64,000 bases of DNA, taken from NCBI GenBank assembly GCA_023432225.1, contig JAEYUW010000002.1, positions 372,001 through 436,000 on the forward strand. The letters are read 5' to 3'. Below are positions 51,045 to 59,741 of this stretch, piece by piece. How positions within the stretch are numbered: the first letter of the stretch is position 1; every line of letters begins with the position of its first letter. Below the pieces are notes generated by a model. That model did no database searches. It saw only the letters and a list, made by a program, of their open reading frames with translations, and had not been told where the DNA came from. Position numbers and translations under genes: made by a program. This DNA is from Verrucomicrobiota bacterium (GTDB taxonomy: Bacteria > Verrucomicrobiota > Verrucomicrobiia > Opitutales > Opitutaceae).

Positions 51045-53239
51045 ATCGCGGGCGAGTCGTGCGAGCTGGCCGCGTCGTAGGGAACCGTCACGTGCACGGT
51101 GGTTCCTTCGCCGCGCGGTCCGCTGATGTCGAGGCGGGCGCCGACGCGCTTGGCGCGCTCGGCCATGCCGATGAGGCCGAAATGGCGGTCGCGGTTGGCG
51201 TCGACTTGCTCCGTGGCGAGGCCGCGGCCGTTGTCCTTGATGAGCAGCGTGGCGTGGTCGGTCGCGAAGGTGAGGCGCACGAGTGCGAGCGTGGCGCCGG
51301 AATGTTTGAGAACATTGGTCAGCGCCTCCTGCGTGATGCGCAGCAAGTTCTCCTCGACGACCTCCGGGAGGCGGCGGCGCGAGCCGATGGTTTCGCATTC
51401 GACGGCGACGGAGCCGCCGGCCGCGACTTGGCGGCAGGTGATCGCGAGGGCTTCGGCCAGGTCAAACTGGTCGAGCTCGCGCGAGCGGAGCGCCCAGATG
51501 GATTGCCGCAGCTCGAGCTGGCTCTGGCGCACGAAGTCCCGCGCGAACTCGACGGGTGAGCGCGCTTCCGCGGGCTTGTGCGGGAGGAGGCGCGTGGCGG
51601 TGTCGAGCTGGAGCGCGATGCCGGTGAGCGTCTGCTCGAGTCCGTCGTGCAACTCGCGGGCGAGGCGCGTGCGCTCGCTGAGCACGGCGCGGAATTCCAC
51701 CTCGGCGGCCTTGCGCGCGCCCATCTCGACCTTGAGCTGTTCGGTGCGTTCCTTGACGCGCTGCTCGAGCAGATCGTGCGCGCTTTGAAGTTCGCGCTGG
51801 GCTTTTTCGCGCTCGGAGATCGCGACGTTCAACATCGCGTTCTTCTTCGCGATCGTGAGCAGCCAGGCGATCGTGCCGGCGAGAATGACGGAAATGACGA
51901 CGAAGCCGACGATCATGCGCTCGGCGGTGAACCAGCTCGGGTTTTCCAGCACGCGCGCGCTTGCCGGAGTGGGGAGCAGCAGGTTTAGCGTGCGCATCTT
52001 GCCGTCGTCGCCGGTGTCGTATTTGGCGATGCCGGAGACCTCGACGAGCGCGCCGAGCGGAATGAGCGTGAGCGCGGACGATTCGTGCGGCGTCTCGCAC
52101 TCGGCGGTGAAGGTCGCATCCGCGTTCTGAATGGTGCAGAGCACGCGCGAACCGGAGAACGGGCCAGTCTCGCGCTGCACGGGGCGAACGCTGCGCGCGA
52201 GCAGACGTCCGCGCATCACGATGTATTCGGCGGGATGGAGACCGTTGCGCAGTTCTTCGAACGGCACTTCGCGCGGCGCGAGCGGGGTATCGTTGGTGTC
52301 GATGGGGCGCACGACGGCGTCCTTGAGCACGGGTTGGTAGTCGACGAATTCGATGAAGCCTACGGCGGCGACCGTGCGGCCCAGGGGCGCGTGCATGGCC
52401 TGCGTCGTCTGGATTTGCAGCGCACCGGTGCCGTCCTGCACGAAGAGATCGAGGCCGATTCGTTGCAGCGTGACGGCGCCGCGCACGTGGATGCGTTCGC
52501 CGAGCGAGGCGTCGGCGCGGTAGCGCGCGATGTCGCGGATCGCGACGGCGGGTTGGGCAAAAGGCGGATGCGTCTCGACCTGCTCGACCACGAAGTCCTC
52601 CGCGGTCGGCACGAAGAGGTTCACTGCGGTCAACTGGCGGATCGCGGCGTTGAACGACATCGTAACGGTGCCGCGCACGCGCACTTTCGCGGCGATGAGC
52701 GACTGCGGATCGACTTGCGGGGGCAACTTCGGAAATACGCGCACGCGATAGCCGCCGAGCGAGACATCGGCTTCGAGCTTGCGCGTGGCGGTGACGCCGA
52801 CGGAGCGCACCACGCCGCTGATCTCGACGCGCTGGCAATCTTCCACGCCTGCCATGAGGCGTTCGATGCTCACCTGGCGTGCGGGCGGCAACGCGGCGAC
52901 GCCGAGCTTGGACACCTTGTCGGCGCGGACCACTGGAGCGAAGGCGCCGGGACGAGAGACGCCGATCACTTCCACCAGTGCTCCGACAGGCGGTTGGAGT
53001 CCGACGTGGCTGATGTAGACGCCGCCGCTGTCGTCCTGCACGGTGAACTTGCCGTTCCAGTCGGGCTCGGCGGCGGTGACGACGCCGCGGACGGTGACCG
53101 GGATTTCCTGGCGCGCCGTGTCGGGCGAGAGTGCGAGCACCTCGGAAGCCTTGGTCAGGCGCGGCCGCGCATCGGTCTCGGCGAGTGCCGCGATGGGTGC
53201 AAACGCACCGAGCGCGAGCGACACGAGAATCAGGCGCAA
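51041..53239 (-). CDS. Membrane sensor histidine kinase (HisKA_3) with repeated OB-like periplasmic domains
   Basis: About 732 aa from a TTG at 53239 (GTG at 53224 is an alternative); no in-frame ATG lies near the signal peptide LRLILVSLALGAFAPIAALA. The large periplasmic part has at least three repeats of an OB-like unit: IPVTVRGVVTAAEPDWNGKF, ERIHVRGAVTLQRIGLDLFV, AEYIVMRGRLLARSV, each followed by a strand such as DDSGGVYISHV or DGTGALQIQTT. TM at residues ~442-464 is followed by a coiled coil. The HisKA_3 site is RTRLARELHDGLEQTLTGIA with His531. HATPase motifs EEALTNVLKHS and DNGRG follow. It is divergent from the TBDR at 53492. Confidence 0.88.
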   Translation of the reverse strand: MRLILVSLALGAFAPIAALAETDARPRLTKASEVLALSPDTARQEIPVTVRGVVTAAEPDWNGKFTVQDDSGGVYISHVGLQPPVGALVEVIGVSRPGAFAPVVRADKVSKLGVAALPPARQVSIERLMAGVEDCQRVEISGVVRSVGVTATRKLEADVSLGGYRVRVFPKLPPQVDPQSLIAAKVRVRGTVTMSFNAAIRQLTAVNLFVPTAEDFVVEQVETHPPFAQPAVAIRDIARYRADASLGERIHVRGAVTLQRIGLDLFVQDGTGALQIQTTQAMHAPLGRTVAAVGFIEFVDYQPVLKDAVVRPIDTNDTPLAPREVPFEELRNGLHPAEYIVMRGRLLARSVRPVQRETGPFSGSRVLCTIQNADATFTAECETPHESSALTLIPLGALVEVSGIAKYDTGDDGKMRTLNLLLPTPASARVLENPSWFTAERMIVGFVVISVILAGTIAWLLTIAKKNAMLNVAISEREKAQRELQSAHDLLEQRVKERTEQLKVEMGARKAAEVEFRAVLSERTRLARELHDGLEQTLTGIALQLDTATRLLPHKPAEARSPVEFARDFVRQSQLELRQSIWALRSRELDQFDLAEALAITCRQVAAGGSVAVECETIGSRRRLPEVVEENLLRITQEALTNVLKHSGATLALVRLTFATDHATLLIKDNGRGLATEQVDANRDRHFGLIGMAERAKRVGARLDISGPRGEGTTVHVTVPYDAASSHDSPAI

Positions 53240-53320
53240 CGTTCCGACACGAAGGGTGGGGGCGACAGCAGCGATGGCTCGAGTGCAGCGGCGGCGGGAG
53301 GCATTTCCAAGATTTCTTTG

Positions 53321-53340
53321 GCCCCCTCGAAAGAGGGATG
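53321..53340. repeat. CCCTCC/GGAGGG hairpin repeat, single copy
   Basis: GCCCCCTCGAAAGAGGGATG, matching 34351-34370 at 18 of 20 positions, in the divergent kinase/TBDR promoter region. Confidence 0.65.
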
Positions 53341-53491
53341 CGCGCTGTCGTGTGACACTGAAAGCTTCGCGGACGCGCTTTCCGCAACGTTTGCAGCTCG
53401 TCAACGTGGCGCGTCCGTCGGCGAGGCGTATCACAGCGACAACCGGCTGAACCTCAACCCAAGCAAGCCGCTGTCCGCTGTTATCCCCCCC

Positions 53492-56400
53492 ATGAAATCG
53501 ATCCCATCGATCATTCCGAAATATTCCCTGTCCCGGGCCGACAGGTCGTCGCGCCCCTTGATCACGGCGCTCGTCGCCGCGGTGCTCGCCTCTCTCCCGA
53601 GCGTCAACGCTCAGACCGCTCCTGCCACCTCCGAGAAACCGAAGGCGGAGGAAGAGGTCGTCATGCTCTCGCCGTTCGAAGTCAAAGCGAGCGACGGCAA
53701 GGACGGATACTCCGCCGCCACCTCGCTCGCCGGCAACCGCCTCAACACCGAGCTGCGCGACATCGGCAGCGCGGTGACGGTCGTCACCAAGGAGTTCCTC
53801 CAAGACGTCGGCGCGACGGACAACAAGTCCCTGCTGCAATACACCACCGGCACCGAAGTCGGCGGCTTCCGCGGCAACTTCGCCGGCGTGGGCGACGCCG
53901 CTCAGCTCAACGAGGACACGCTCCGCCCGAACGACAACACGCGCGTGCGCGGCCTCGCCGCCGCGGACAACACCCGCGACTTCTTCCGCTCCGACGTGCC
54001 GTGGGATTCCTACAACGTCGATCGCGTCGACATGCAGCGCGGCGCCAACTCGATTCTCTTCGGCCAAGGCAGCCCCGCCGGCATCATCAACACCGGTCTG
54101 AAGACGGCGCAGTTCCGCACCTTCGGCTCGGTTGAAGGCACCGTCGACAACTACGGCAGCATGCGCGGCACGCTCGACTACAACCATGTGCTCATTCCGA
54201 AAGAACTGTCGCTGCGTCTCTCGCTGCTCGCCGAAAAGGAAAAGTTCCGCCAGGAGCCGGCCTTCTCGGAAGATCGCCGCGCCTACGCTGCCCTGCGTTA
54301 CGAACCGAAGGCGCTCAATCGCGACGGCACGCTCACGTCGATCAAAGCCAATTTCGAAACCGGCAAGATCGACAGCAACAACCCGCGCATGCTGCCGCCG
54401 TCGGATGCGATCACGCCGTGGTTCACGAAACTGAATCAGGCGACGTATAATCAATTCCAGGCCTTCGACCACTTGTCCGGCCGGCCGAACCACGGCCAGT
54501 TCCGCGTCAACATGTCGGCCACCGGCGCACCGAATCCCGCTTACCAGCCCTACATCGGAACCTTCGCGACGCCGTCGGGCCGCGCAGGTCCGACCGTGTT
54601 CATGAACGGCAACGGCCAGGTCGTGATGGCGACCGACATCATCGGCGCGTTTGTTGCCGGCGGTCGCGGCGCCGACGGCAGCATCGACGGCGGTATCGGC
54701 GCCATGCCCGACAACGGCTGGGTCTCGTTCCAAGGCACCGCGCAGTGGGCGATCAACTCCAACGCGCCCTACTCGAAGGCCGGGCTCTGGAAGAACCAGG
54801 TGATCACCGATCCCTCCATCTTCGATTTCTACAACAAGCTCATCGACGGCGACACCAAGCGCGAGTGGCAGGACTTCAACGTGGGCAACGTCAGCCTGAC
54901 GCAGACTTACTTCCACAATCGCGCCGGCATCTCGCTGGACTACTCGAAAGAGCGCTATGAAAACGGCCAGAAGGCGCTGCTCCCCGGCGACGTCCGTCTG
55001 CAAGTCGACCCGATGGCAGTCTACGGTGACGGTTCTCCCGACGCCGGCCTCGGCAGCGGCGAGCCTTATTCGAACGGCACGAAGAACCCGAATGTCGGTC
55101 GCGCGTTCGTCTCGACCAACAACACGGCGAACCGCTCGCTCCTCTCCGAGCGCGACGCGTTTCGCGGCACGGCCTTCGTGCAGCATGACTTCAAAGAGCA
55201 GGACAACAGCCTCTGGCGCCGCATTCTTGGCGTGCACACTGTCACTGGCCTGCTCGGCCGTGATAAAGTCGAGGCGGACGCACGCACCTGGCAGCGCTAC
55301 GGCGTCTTCGACGACGCGTTTTACACGCTCTCCGGCCGCGCCGATCAGCGCTTCAACGGCGGGCTGACGCCGGTGCAGGTCGTCTATCTGGGCGACTCGC
55401 TCCTGGGGCGCTCGCTCTCCGCCGCAAATCTGCCGTCCGTGGGCGGCAACACGACGATGACCAGCGGCGCGATGCGCTATTTCAACCCGACCTGGAACTC
55501 CAGTGTCGACCCGGCCGCGCCGTGGGAAAACGGTTTCTACCCGGTCGGTAACGCCGCGCGCAATTCGACGCAGGCGGAGAACCCCGCCAACTACGTCGGC
55601 TGGACGACTACGCCGTTCAACATCGTCGACGCCGAAACTTCCGCCGCCAATCGCGATCGCCTCACGACACGCGCCTCGCTCGACAAGGCGACCACCGAGT
55701 CGAAGGTGCTCGTCTGGCAGGGCAAGCTGCTCGACGACTCGATCGTCACCACGATCGGCTGGCGCAAGGACATCGCGAAGTCCTGGGCGTTCGACATGTC
55801 GCCGAACGATTTCCCCGTCACGCAAAACCGCGGCGCGGTCAACCTGAGTCCGGAATACTACAAGCTTCCGGCGATCAGCCAGCGCGCCGAAGTCGACTCG
55901 AAGTCCTACAGCCTCGTCGCGCACGTCACGGAACTGCCGTTCCTCCGTAAGTCGCTCGAACGCCTGCCGGTCAACGTCAGCCTCTACTACAACCGCTCGA
56001 CGAACTTCAAACCCGACGCCAGCCGCGTCGACATCTACGGCGAAGCGCTCTCCGCGCCGGCCGGCAAGACGGTCGATTACGGCGTGCGCCTCGAGACGAA
56101 GGATGGCCGCTACTCGCTCCGCGTGAATCGCTATGAGACGAGCAACTTCAACGCGAACAGCACCCAGATCAACGCCGCCTCGATCGGTCACTGGATGGCG
56201 ATGACGCAGAACTTCGCGAACGTTTTCCAATACAACATTCGTCCGTGGGGCTACGACGCCACCGCAGCGGGCCAGACCGGCGGCGATCGCGACATTGCCG
56301 ACGGCCCGACCGGCATCTGGGAGCCGATGCGCTACAACTTCCACTATTTCCCCAATCGCCCGCTCCTGCCTGGTGACGTCGTTTCTCCCGACGGCGCGTG

Positions 56401-57262
56401 GGTCGTGTCTCCGACGCTCGAGAAGAAGATTCTCGATAACACGCGCATCTTCCAACGCGCCGTCGATCCGCGCTTCTGGAAGGCGTGGCGCATCGACACG
56501 TTCGGCGACTTCGGCCCGTCGACGCACGAAGTGAGCTACAGCGTGCCGACCGGTTTCGCCATCACCGAGGACAACGTTTCCAAGGGCTGGGAAATCGAAC
56601 TCGCCGCGCAGCCGACGCCGAACTGGCGCATCATGGTCAACGCGAGCAAGACCGACGCGCGCCGCACCAACATCGGCAACGCCAACATGCGCGAGTTCAT
56701 GGCGCTCGTTTCCTCCGCGCTGAAAGTCCAAGACGGCGTGTCCAAGCTCCACCACTTCTGGGGCACCGAGGACGTCGTGACCGCCGGCAAGAACTGGTTC
56801 GACGGCGAAGGCCTCGTCGCCGCGCCCGGCAGCGAATGGCGTCTCGCGCAACTCGTCGAAGGCACCACGGTGCCCGAGCTCCGCGAATGGCGCGTGAACA
56901 TGATCACGAATTACGAGATCGATCGCGGCACGCTCAAAGGCCTGCACTTCGGCGGCGGCGTCCGCTACCAGAGCGCGGCGATCGCGGGCTTCCGCCCGAC
57001 CGGCAATCCGAACGACCCGACCACCGTCGAGTATGATCTGGCTACGCCGTTCGAGACGCCGAAGGAGACGAATGTCGACCTGTGGATCGGCTACAACCGC
57101 CGGCTCTCGAAGAAACTCCACTGGCACGTCCAACTCAACGTGAAGGACGCCTTCCAAGGCGAGGAACTCATCCCGATCACCTACCAGCCCGATGGCACGG
57201 TGGCCGCCTACCGCATCGCTCCGACGCGGACCTTCTCCCTCACCAACACGTTCAGCTTCTGA
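53492..57262 (+). CDS. TonB-dependent receptor (large, head of the alpha-glucan locus)
   Basis: 1256 aa. The start at 53492 begins MKSIPSIIPKYSLSRADRSS, a signal peptide with cleavage after VNAQ (41). VVMLSPFEV (56-64) is the TonB-box-like motif. The plug has RDIGSAVTVVTKEFLQDVGA, YNVDRVDMQRGANSILFGQG, then SPAGIINTGLK. The barrel is unusually long and ends TRTFSLTNTFSF with the terminal Phe. A frame open much further upstream is antisense to the kinase and not coding. It is followed by beta-PGM, MFS, GH65 and GH87-like genes, so it probably imports alpha-gluco-oligosaccharides. Confidence 0.93.
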   Translation: MKSIPSIIPKYSLSRADRSSRPLITALVAAVLASLPSVNAQTAPATSEKPKAEEEVVMLSPFEVKASDGKDGYSAATSLAGNRLNTELRDIGSAVTVVTKEFLQDVGATDNKSLLQYTTGTEVGGFRGNFAGVGDAAQLNEDTLRPNDNTRVRGLAAADNTRDFFRSDVPWDSYNVDRVDMQRGANSILFGQGSPAGIINTGLKTAQFRTFGSVEGTVDNYGSMRGTLDYNHVLIPKELSLRLSLLAEKEKFRQEPAFSEDRRAYAALRYEPKALNRDGTLTSIKANFETGKIDSNNPRMLPPSDAITPWFTKLNQATYNQFQAFDHLSGRPNHGQFRVNMSATGAPNPAYQPYIGTFATPSGRAGPTVFMNGNGQVVMATDIIGAFVAGGRGADGSIDGGIGAMPDNGWVSFQGTAQWAINSNAPYSKAGLWKNQVITDPSIFDFYNKLIDGDTKREWQDFNVGNVSLTQTYFHNRAGISLDYSKERYENGQKALLPGDVRLQVDPMAVYGDGSPDAGLGSGEPYSNGTKNPNVGRAFVSTNNTANRSLLSERDAFRGTAFVQHDFKEQDNSLWRRILGVHTVTGLLGRDKVEADARTWQRYGVFDDAFYTLSGRADQRFNGGLTPVQVVYLGDSLLGRSLSAANLPSVGGNTTMTSGAMRYFNPTWNSSVDPAAPWENGFYPVGNAARNSTQAENPANYVGWTTTPFNIVDAETSAANRDRLTTRASLDKATTESKVLVWQGKLLDDSIVTTIGWRKDIAKSWAFDMSPNDFPVTQNRGAVNLSPEYYKLPAISQRAEVDSKSYSLVAHVTELPFLRKSLERLPVNVSLYYNRSTNFKPDASRVDIYGEALSAPAGKTVDYGVRLETKDGRYSLRVNRYETSNFNANSTQINAASIGHWMAMTQNFANVFQYNIRPWGYDATAAGQTGGDRDIADGPTGIWEPMRYNFHYFPNRPLLPGDVVSPDGAWVVSPTLEKKILDNTRIFQRAVDPRFWKAWRIDTFGDFGPSTHEVSYSVPTGFAITEDNVSKGWEIELAAQPTPNWRIMVNASKTDARRTNIGNANMREFMALVSSALKVQDGVSKLHHFWGTEDVVTAGKNWFDGEGLVAAPGSEWRLAQLVEGTTVPELREWRVNMITNYEIDRGTLKGLHFGGGVRYQSAAIAGFRPTGNPNDPTTVEYDLATPFETPKETNVDLWIGYNRRLSKKLHWHVQLNVKDAFQGEELIPITYQPDGTVAAYRIAPTRTFSLTNTFSF

Positions 57263-57272
57263 TCTCGGGGTG

Positions 57273-57352
57273 CGCGCGGCGCGTGGGTGCGCCGCGCGCG
57301 ATCGGGACCGAGGAATAGTCCATCCGCCTTGGTGGATGGGTGTCTCGGTCCT
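57273..57352 (+). promoter_or_regulatory. Two hairpins between TBDR and beta-PGM
   Basis: The first is GCGCGGCGCG, loop TGGGT, GCGCCGCGCGC (57273-57299). The second has outer arms GGACCGAG (57305-57312) and CTCGGTCC (57344-57351) with inner arms CCATCC and GGATGG. The second ends 9 nt before the beta-PGM start codon. They may attenuate or process the long transcript so that receptor and catabolic enzymes differ in level. Confidence 0.5.
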
Positions 57353-57360
57353 CCTTTATC

Positions 57361-58197
57361 ATGACTCAGCCATCTCAACAGGTGGTCGCCGCGGCCTCCG
57401 CGGCGACGAGCGCCACCCCCGCGGAGGCGGTGCGCGCGTTCGACGCCGCGATCTTCGACATGGATGGCGTGTTGACGGACACCGCGGCGGTCCACTCCAC
57501 GGCGTGGAAGCAGATGTTCGACGAATTCTTGCGCGCTCGCGCGCAGGGCACCGGAGAACCATTTGAGGAATTTTCTCATGTCCGCGACTACCGCGCCTAC
57601 GTCGACGGCAAGCCGCGCTACCAGGGCGTCGCGTCCTTTCTTTCCTCTCGCGATATTTGCCTGCCGCCCGGCAGTCCCGACGATCCGCCGCGCGCTGAGA
57701 CGATCTGCGGCCTCGGCAACCGCAAGAACGAGCTCTTCAACGCTGCCATCGCGACGACAGGCGCGCGCGTTTATCCGTCCACGGTTGCCTTGATCCGCGA
57801 CCTGCATGCTGCGGGCGTGAAGGTCGGCCTCGCGACCTCGAGCCGCAATTCGGCGCTGGTTCTCGAGCGAAGTGCCACGGCGTCGCTTTTCGCCACGGTC
57901 GTCGATGGCGTCGTCTCCGAGCAACTGGGCCTCCGCGGCAAGCCGCAGCCGGATATTTTTGTCACTGCTGCCGCGAACCTGGGCGTCGACCGTTCGCGCG
58001 CGATCGTCGTCGAGGATGCAGTCTCCGGCGTGCGTGCGGGAGCAGATGGCGGCTTCGCGCTCGTGATCGGCATCGCGCGCGAGAACAACGCGGACGAACT
58101 ACGCGAGAATGGCGCCGACGTCGTGGTGGCGGATCTCGCCGAGCTGAACGTTGAGAGAATTAACGCGCAGGTTCGCCTTAAGCGGACCGCCCTGTGA
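57361..58197 (+). CDS. Beta-phosphoglucomutase (HAD superfamily)
   Basis: 278 aa from ATG 57361. Catalytic motif AIFDMDGVLTDTAAVH with nucleophile Asp33 and acid/base Asp35. Cap region YVDGKPRYQGVASFLSSR, GLGNRKNELFN. HAD motif II ATSSRNSALVL, motif III GKPQPDIF and motif IV VVEDAVSGVRAG. These match the beta-PGM/YcjU branch. It converts beta-D-glucose-1-phosphate to glucose-6-phosphate, the step needed after an inverting GH65 phosphorylase, which is encoded two genes downstream. Overlaps the MFS gene start (TGATG). Confidence 0.9.
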   Translation: MTQPSQQVVAAASAATSATPAEAVRAFDAAIFDMDGVLTDTAAVHSTAWKQMFDEFLRARAQGTGEPFEEFSHVRDYRAYVDGKPRYQGVASFLSSRDICLPPGSPDDPPRAETICGLGNRKNELFNAAIATTGARVYPSTVALIRDLHAAGVKVGLATSSRNSALVLERSATASLFATVVDGVVSEQLGLRGKPQPDIFVTAAANLGVDRSRAIVVEDAVSGVRAGADGGFALVIGIARENNADELRENGADVVVADLAELNVERINAQVRLKRTAL

Positions 58198-59735
58198 TGC
58201 TGCGTGCTGCTATGTCTTCCCCTCTGATCCCCAAACCCCGTCTGAATTTCTGGCAGCTCTGGAACATGAGCTTCGGCTACGTCGGTATCCAGTTCGGCTT
58301 CGCGCTGCAGAATGCGAACGTCAGCCGGATCTTCGAGACGCTCGGCGCCAAGGTGGACGAGATTCCGATTCTCTGGATCGCCGGCCCGGTCACCGGCCTG
58401 CTCGTGCAGCCCATCGTCGGCTACATGAGCGACAAGACCTGGAATCGCCTCGGTCGACGCAAACCGTATTTCCTCGTCGGTGCGCTGTGCGCTTCGGCGG
58501 CGCTGCTCGTGATGCCAAACTCGCCGGCGCTGTGGTTCGCGGCGGGCATGCTCTGGATCATGGACGCGGCCATCAACATCACGATGGAGCCGATGCGCGC
58601 GTTCGTGGGCGACATGCTGCCCGACGAGCAGCGGACGATGGGTTTCGCCGTGCAGACGTTCTTCATCGGCGCGAGTTCCGTGATCGGCTCGCTGCTGCCG
58701 TATCTGCTGACGAACGTCTTTCAGGTCGCGAACACCGCGCCCGAGGGCGTCGTGCCGGACTCGGTGAAGTGGTCTTTCGGCCTCGGCGGCATCGTCTACC
58801 TGGCGGCCGTGCTGTGGACGGTTTTCCGAGTGAAGGAGTATTCGCCTGAGCAACAGCGTGCGTTTCACGGCGAGCCGGAGCCGACTGCCGATGCTGCGAC
58901 CGCGAGCGAGGATGCGGTCGTGCTCGATCCCGCGCGCTACTATCGCGTCGGCGGCGCGGTCGCGCTCGGTGGTGCGGTTTTCACGGCGCTCATCTACGCG
59001 CTGCGGTGGGACAAGGGCCTCTACATCCTGTCCTTCGGCGCGATCTTCTACGGTTTGCTGCAGGTCATCACGGCGTGGCGTTACTCGGCCGGAAAGAAGC
59101 GCGGCCTCGTGGAGCTGATCCACGACGTGAACAACATGCCGGCGTCCATGCGCCAGCTGGCGCTCGCGCAGATGTTCACGTGGTTCGCGCTCTTCGCGTT
59201 CTTCATCTACGCGACCGCTGCGGTCACCGAGCATCACTTCGGCAGCTCCGATCCGAAGACGGCGGCCTACAACGCCGGTGCGAATTGGGTTGGCGTGCTG
59301 ATGTCGGTCTACAACGGCGTCGCCGCGCTCGCCGCGTTCGTGCTGCCGCCACTCGCGAAACGCCTGAGCCGCGTGCGCACGCACGCGCTCTGCCTGTGCG
59401 TCGGCGGACTCGGGCTCGGCTCGATGTATTTCTTCGCGGAGCCGAAGCTGCTGATCGTGTCGATGATCGGTCTCGGCGTGGGCTGGGCGAGCTTGCTGAC
59501 GCTGCCCTACGCGATCCTCAGCAGCGTCGTGCCCTACCGGAAAATGGGCGTCTACATGGGAATGTTTAATTTCTTCATCGTCATCCCGCAAATCCTCGCG
59601 GCCGCCGTGCTCGGGCTGCTCGTGCGCACCGTCTTTCACGGGCACGCCGTCAACGCGCTGCTACTCGGCGGCCTCTCGATGATCGTGGCGGCGCTGCTGT
59701 CGCTGCGCGTGCGCGACGAGGCGCGCCCGACGTAA
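58197..59735 (+). CDS. MFS sugar symporter, SLC45/maltose-transporter-like
   Basis: 512 aa, 12 TM. The start at 58197 overlaps the previous stop (TGATG); MSSPLIPKPRL at 58212 is an alternative. FWQLWNMSFGYVGIQFGFAL, NANVSRIFETLGA and AGPVTGLLVQPIVGYMSDKT are the signature of the glycoside-pentoside/SLC45-type transporters found with GH65 and GH13 enzymes. GRRKPYFLVGA is the MFS loop 2-3 motif. FVGDMLPDEQRTMGFAVQTF also fits. It should carry the disaccharide (nigerose, kojibiose or maltose type) across the inner membrane. Confidence 0.9.
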   Translation: MLRAAMSSPLIPKPRLNFWQLWNMSFGYVGIQFGFALQNANVSRIFETLGAKVDEIPILWIAGPVTGLLVQPIVGYMSDKTWNRLGRRKPYFLVGALCASAALLVMPNSPALWFAAGMLWIMDAAINITMEPMRAFVGDMLPDEQRTMGFAVQTFFIGASSVIGSLLPYLLTNVFQVANTAPEGVVPDSVKWSFGLGGIVYLAAVLWTVFRVKEYSPEQQRAFHGEPEPTADAATASEDAVVLDPARYYRVGGAVALGGAVFTALIYALRWDKGLYILSFGAIFYGLLQVITAWRYSAGKKRGLVELIHDVNNMPASMRQLALAQMFTWFALFAFFIYATAAVTEHHFGSSDPKTAAYNAGANWVGVLMSVYNGVAALAAFVLPPLAKRLSRVRTHALCLCVGGLGLGSMYFFAEPKLLIVSMIGLGVGWASLLTLPYAILSSVVPYRKMGVYMGMFNFFIVIPQILAAAVLGLLVRTVFHGHAVNALLLGGLSMIVAALLSLRVRDEARPT

Positions 59736-59741
59736 TTTCGA

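Noticed and set aside
52085..53491. Upstream extension of the TBDR frame at 53492, and the matching minus-strand extension of the kinase to 57157
   Set aside because: Each extension is antisense to the other gene; signal peptides at the inner starts fix the true ends.
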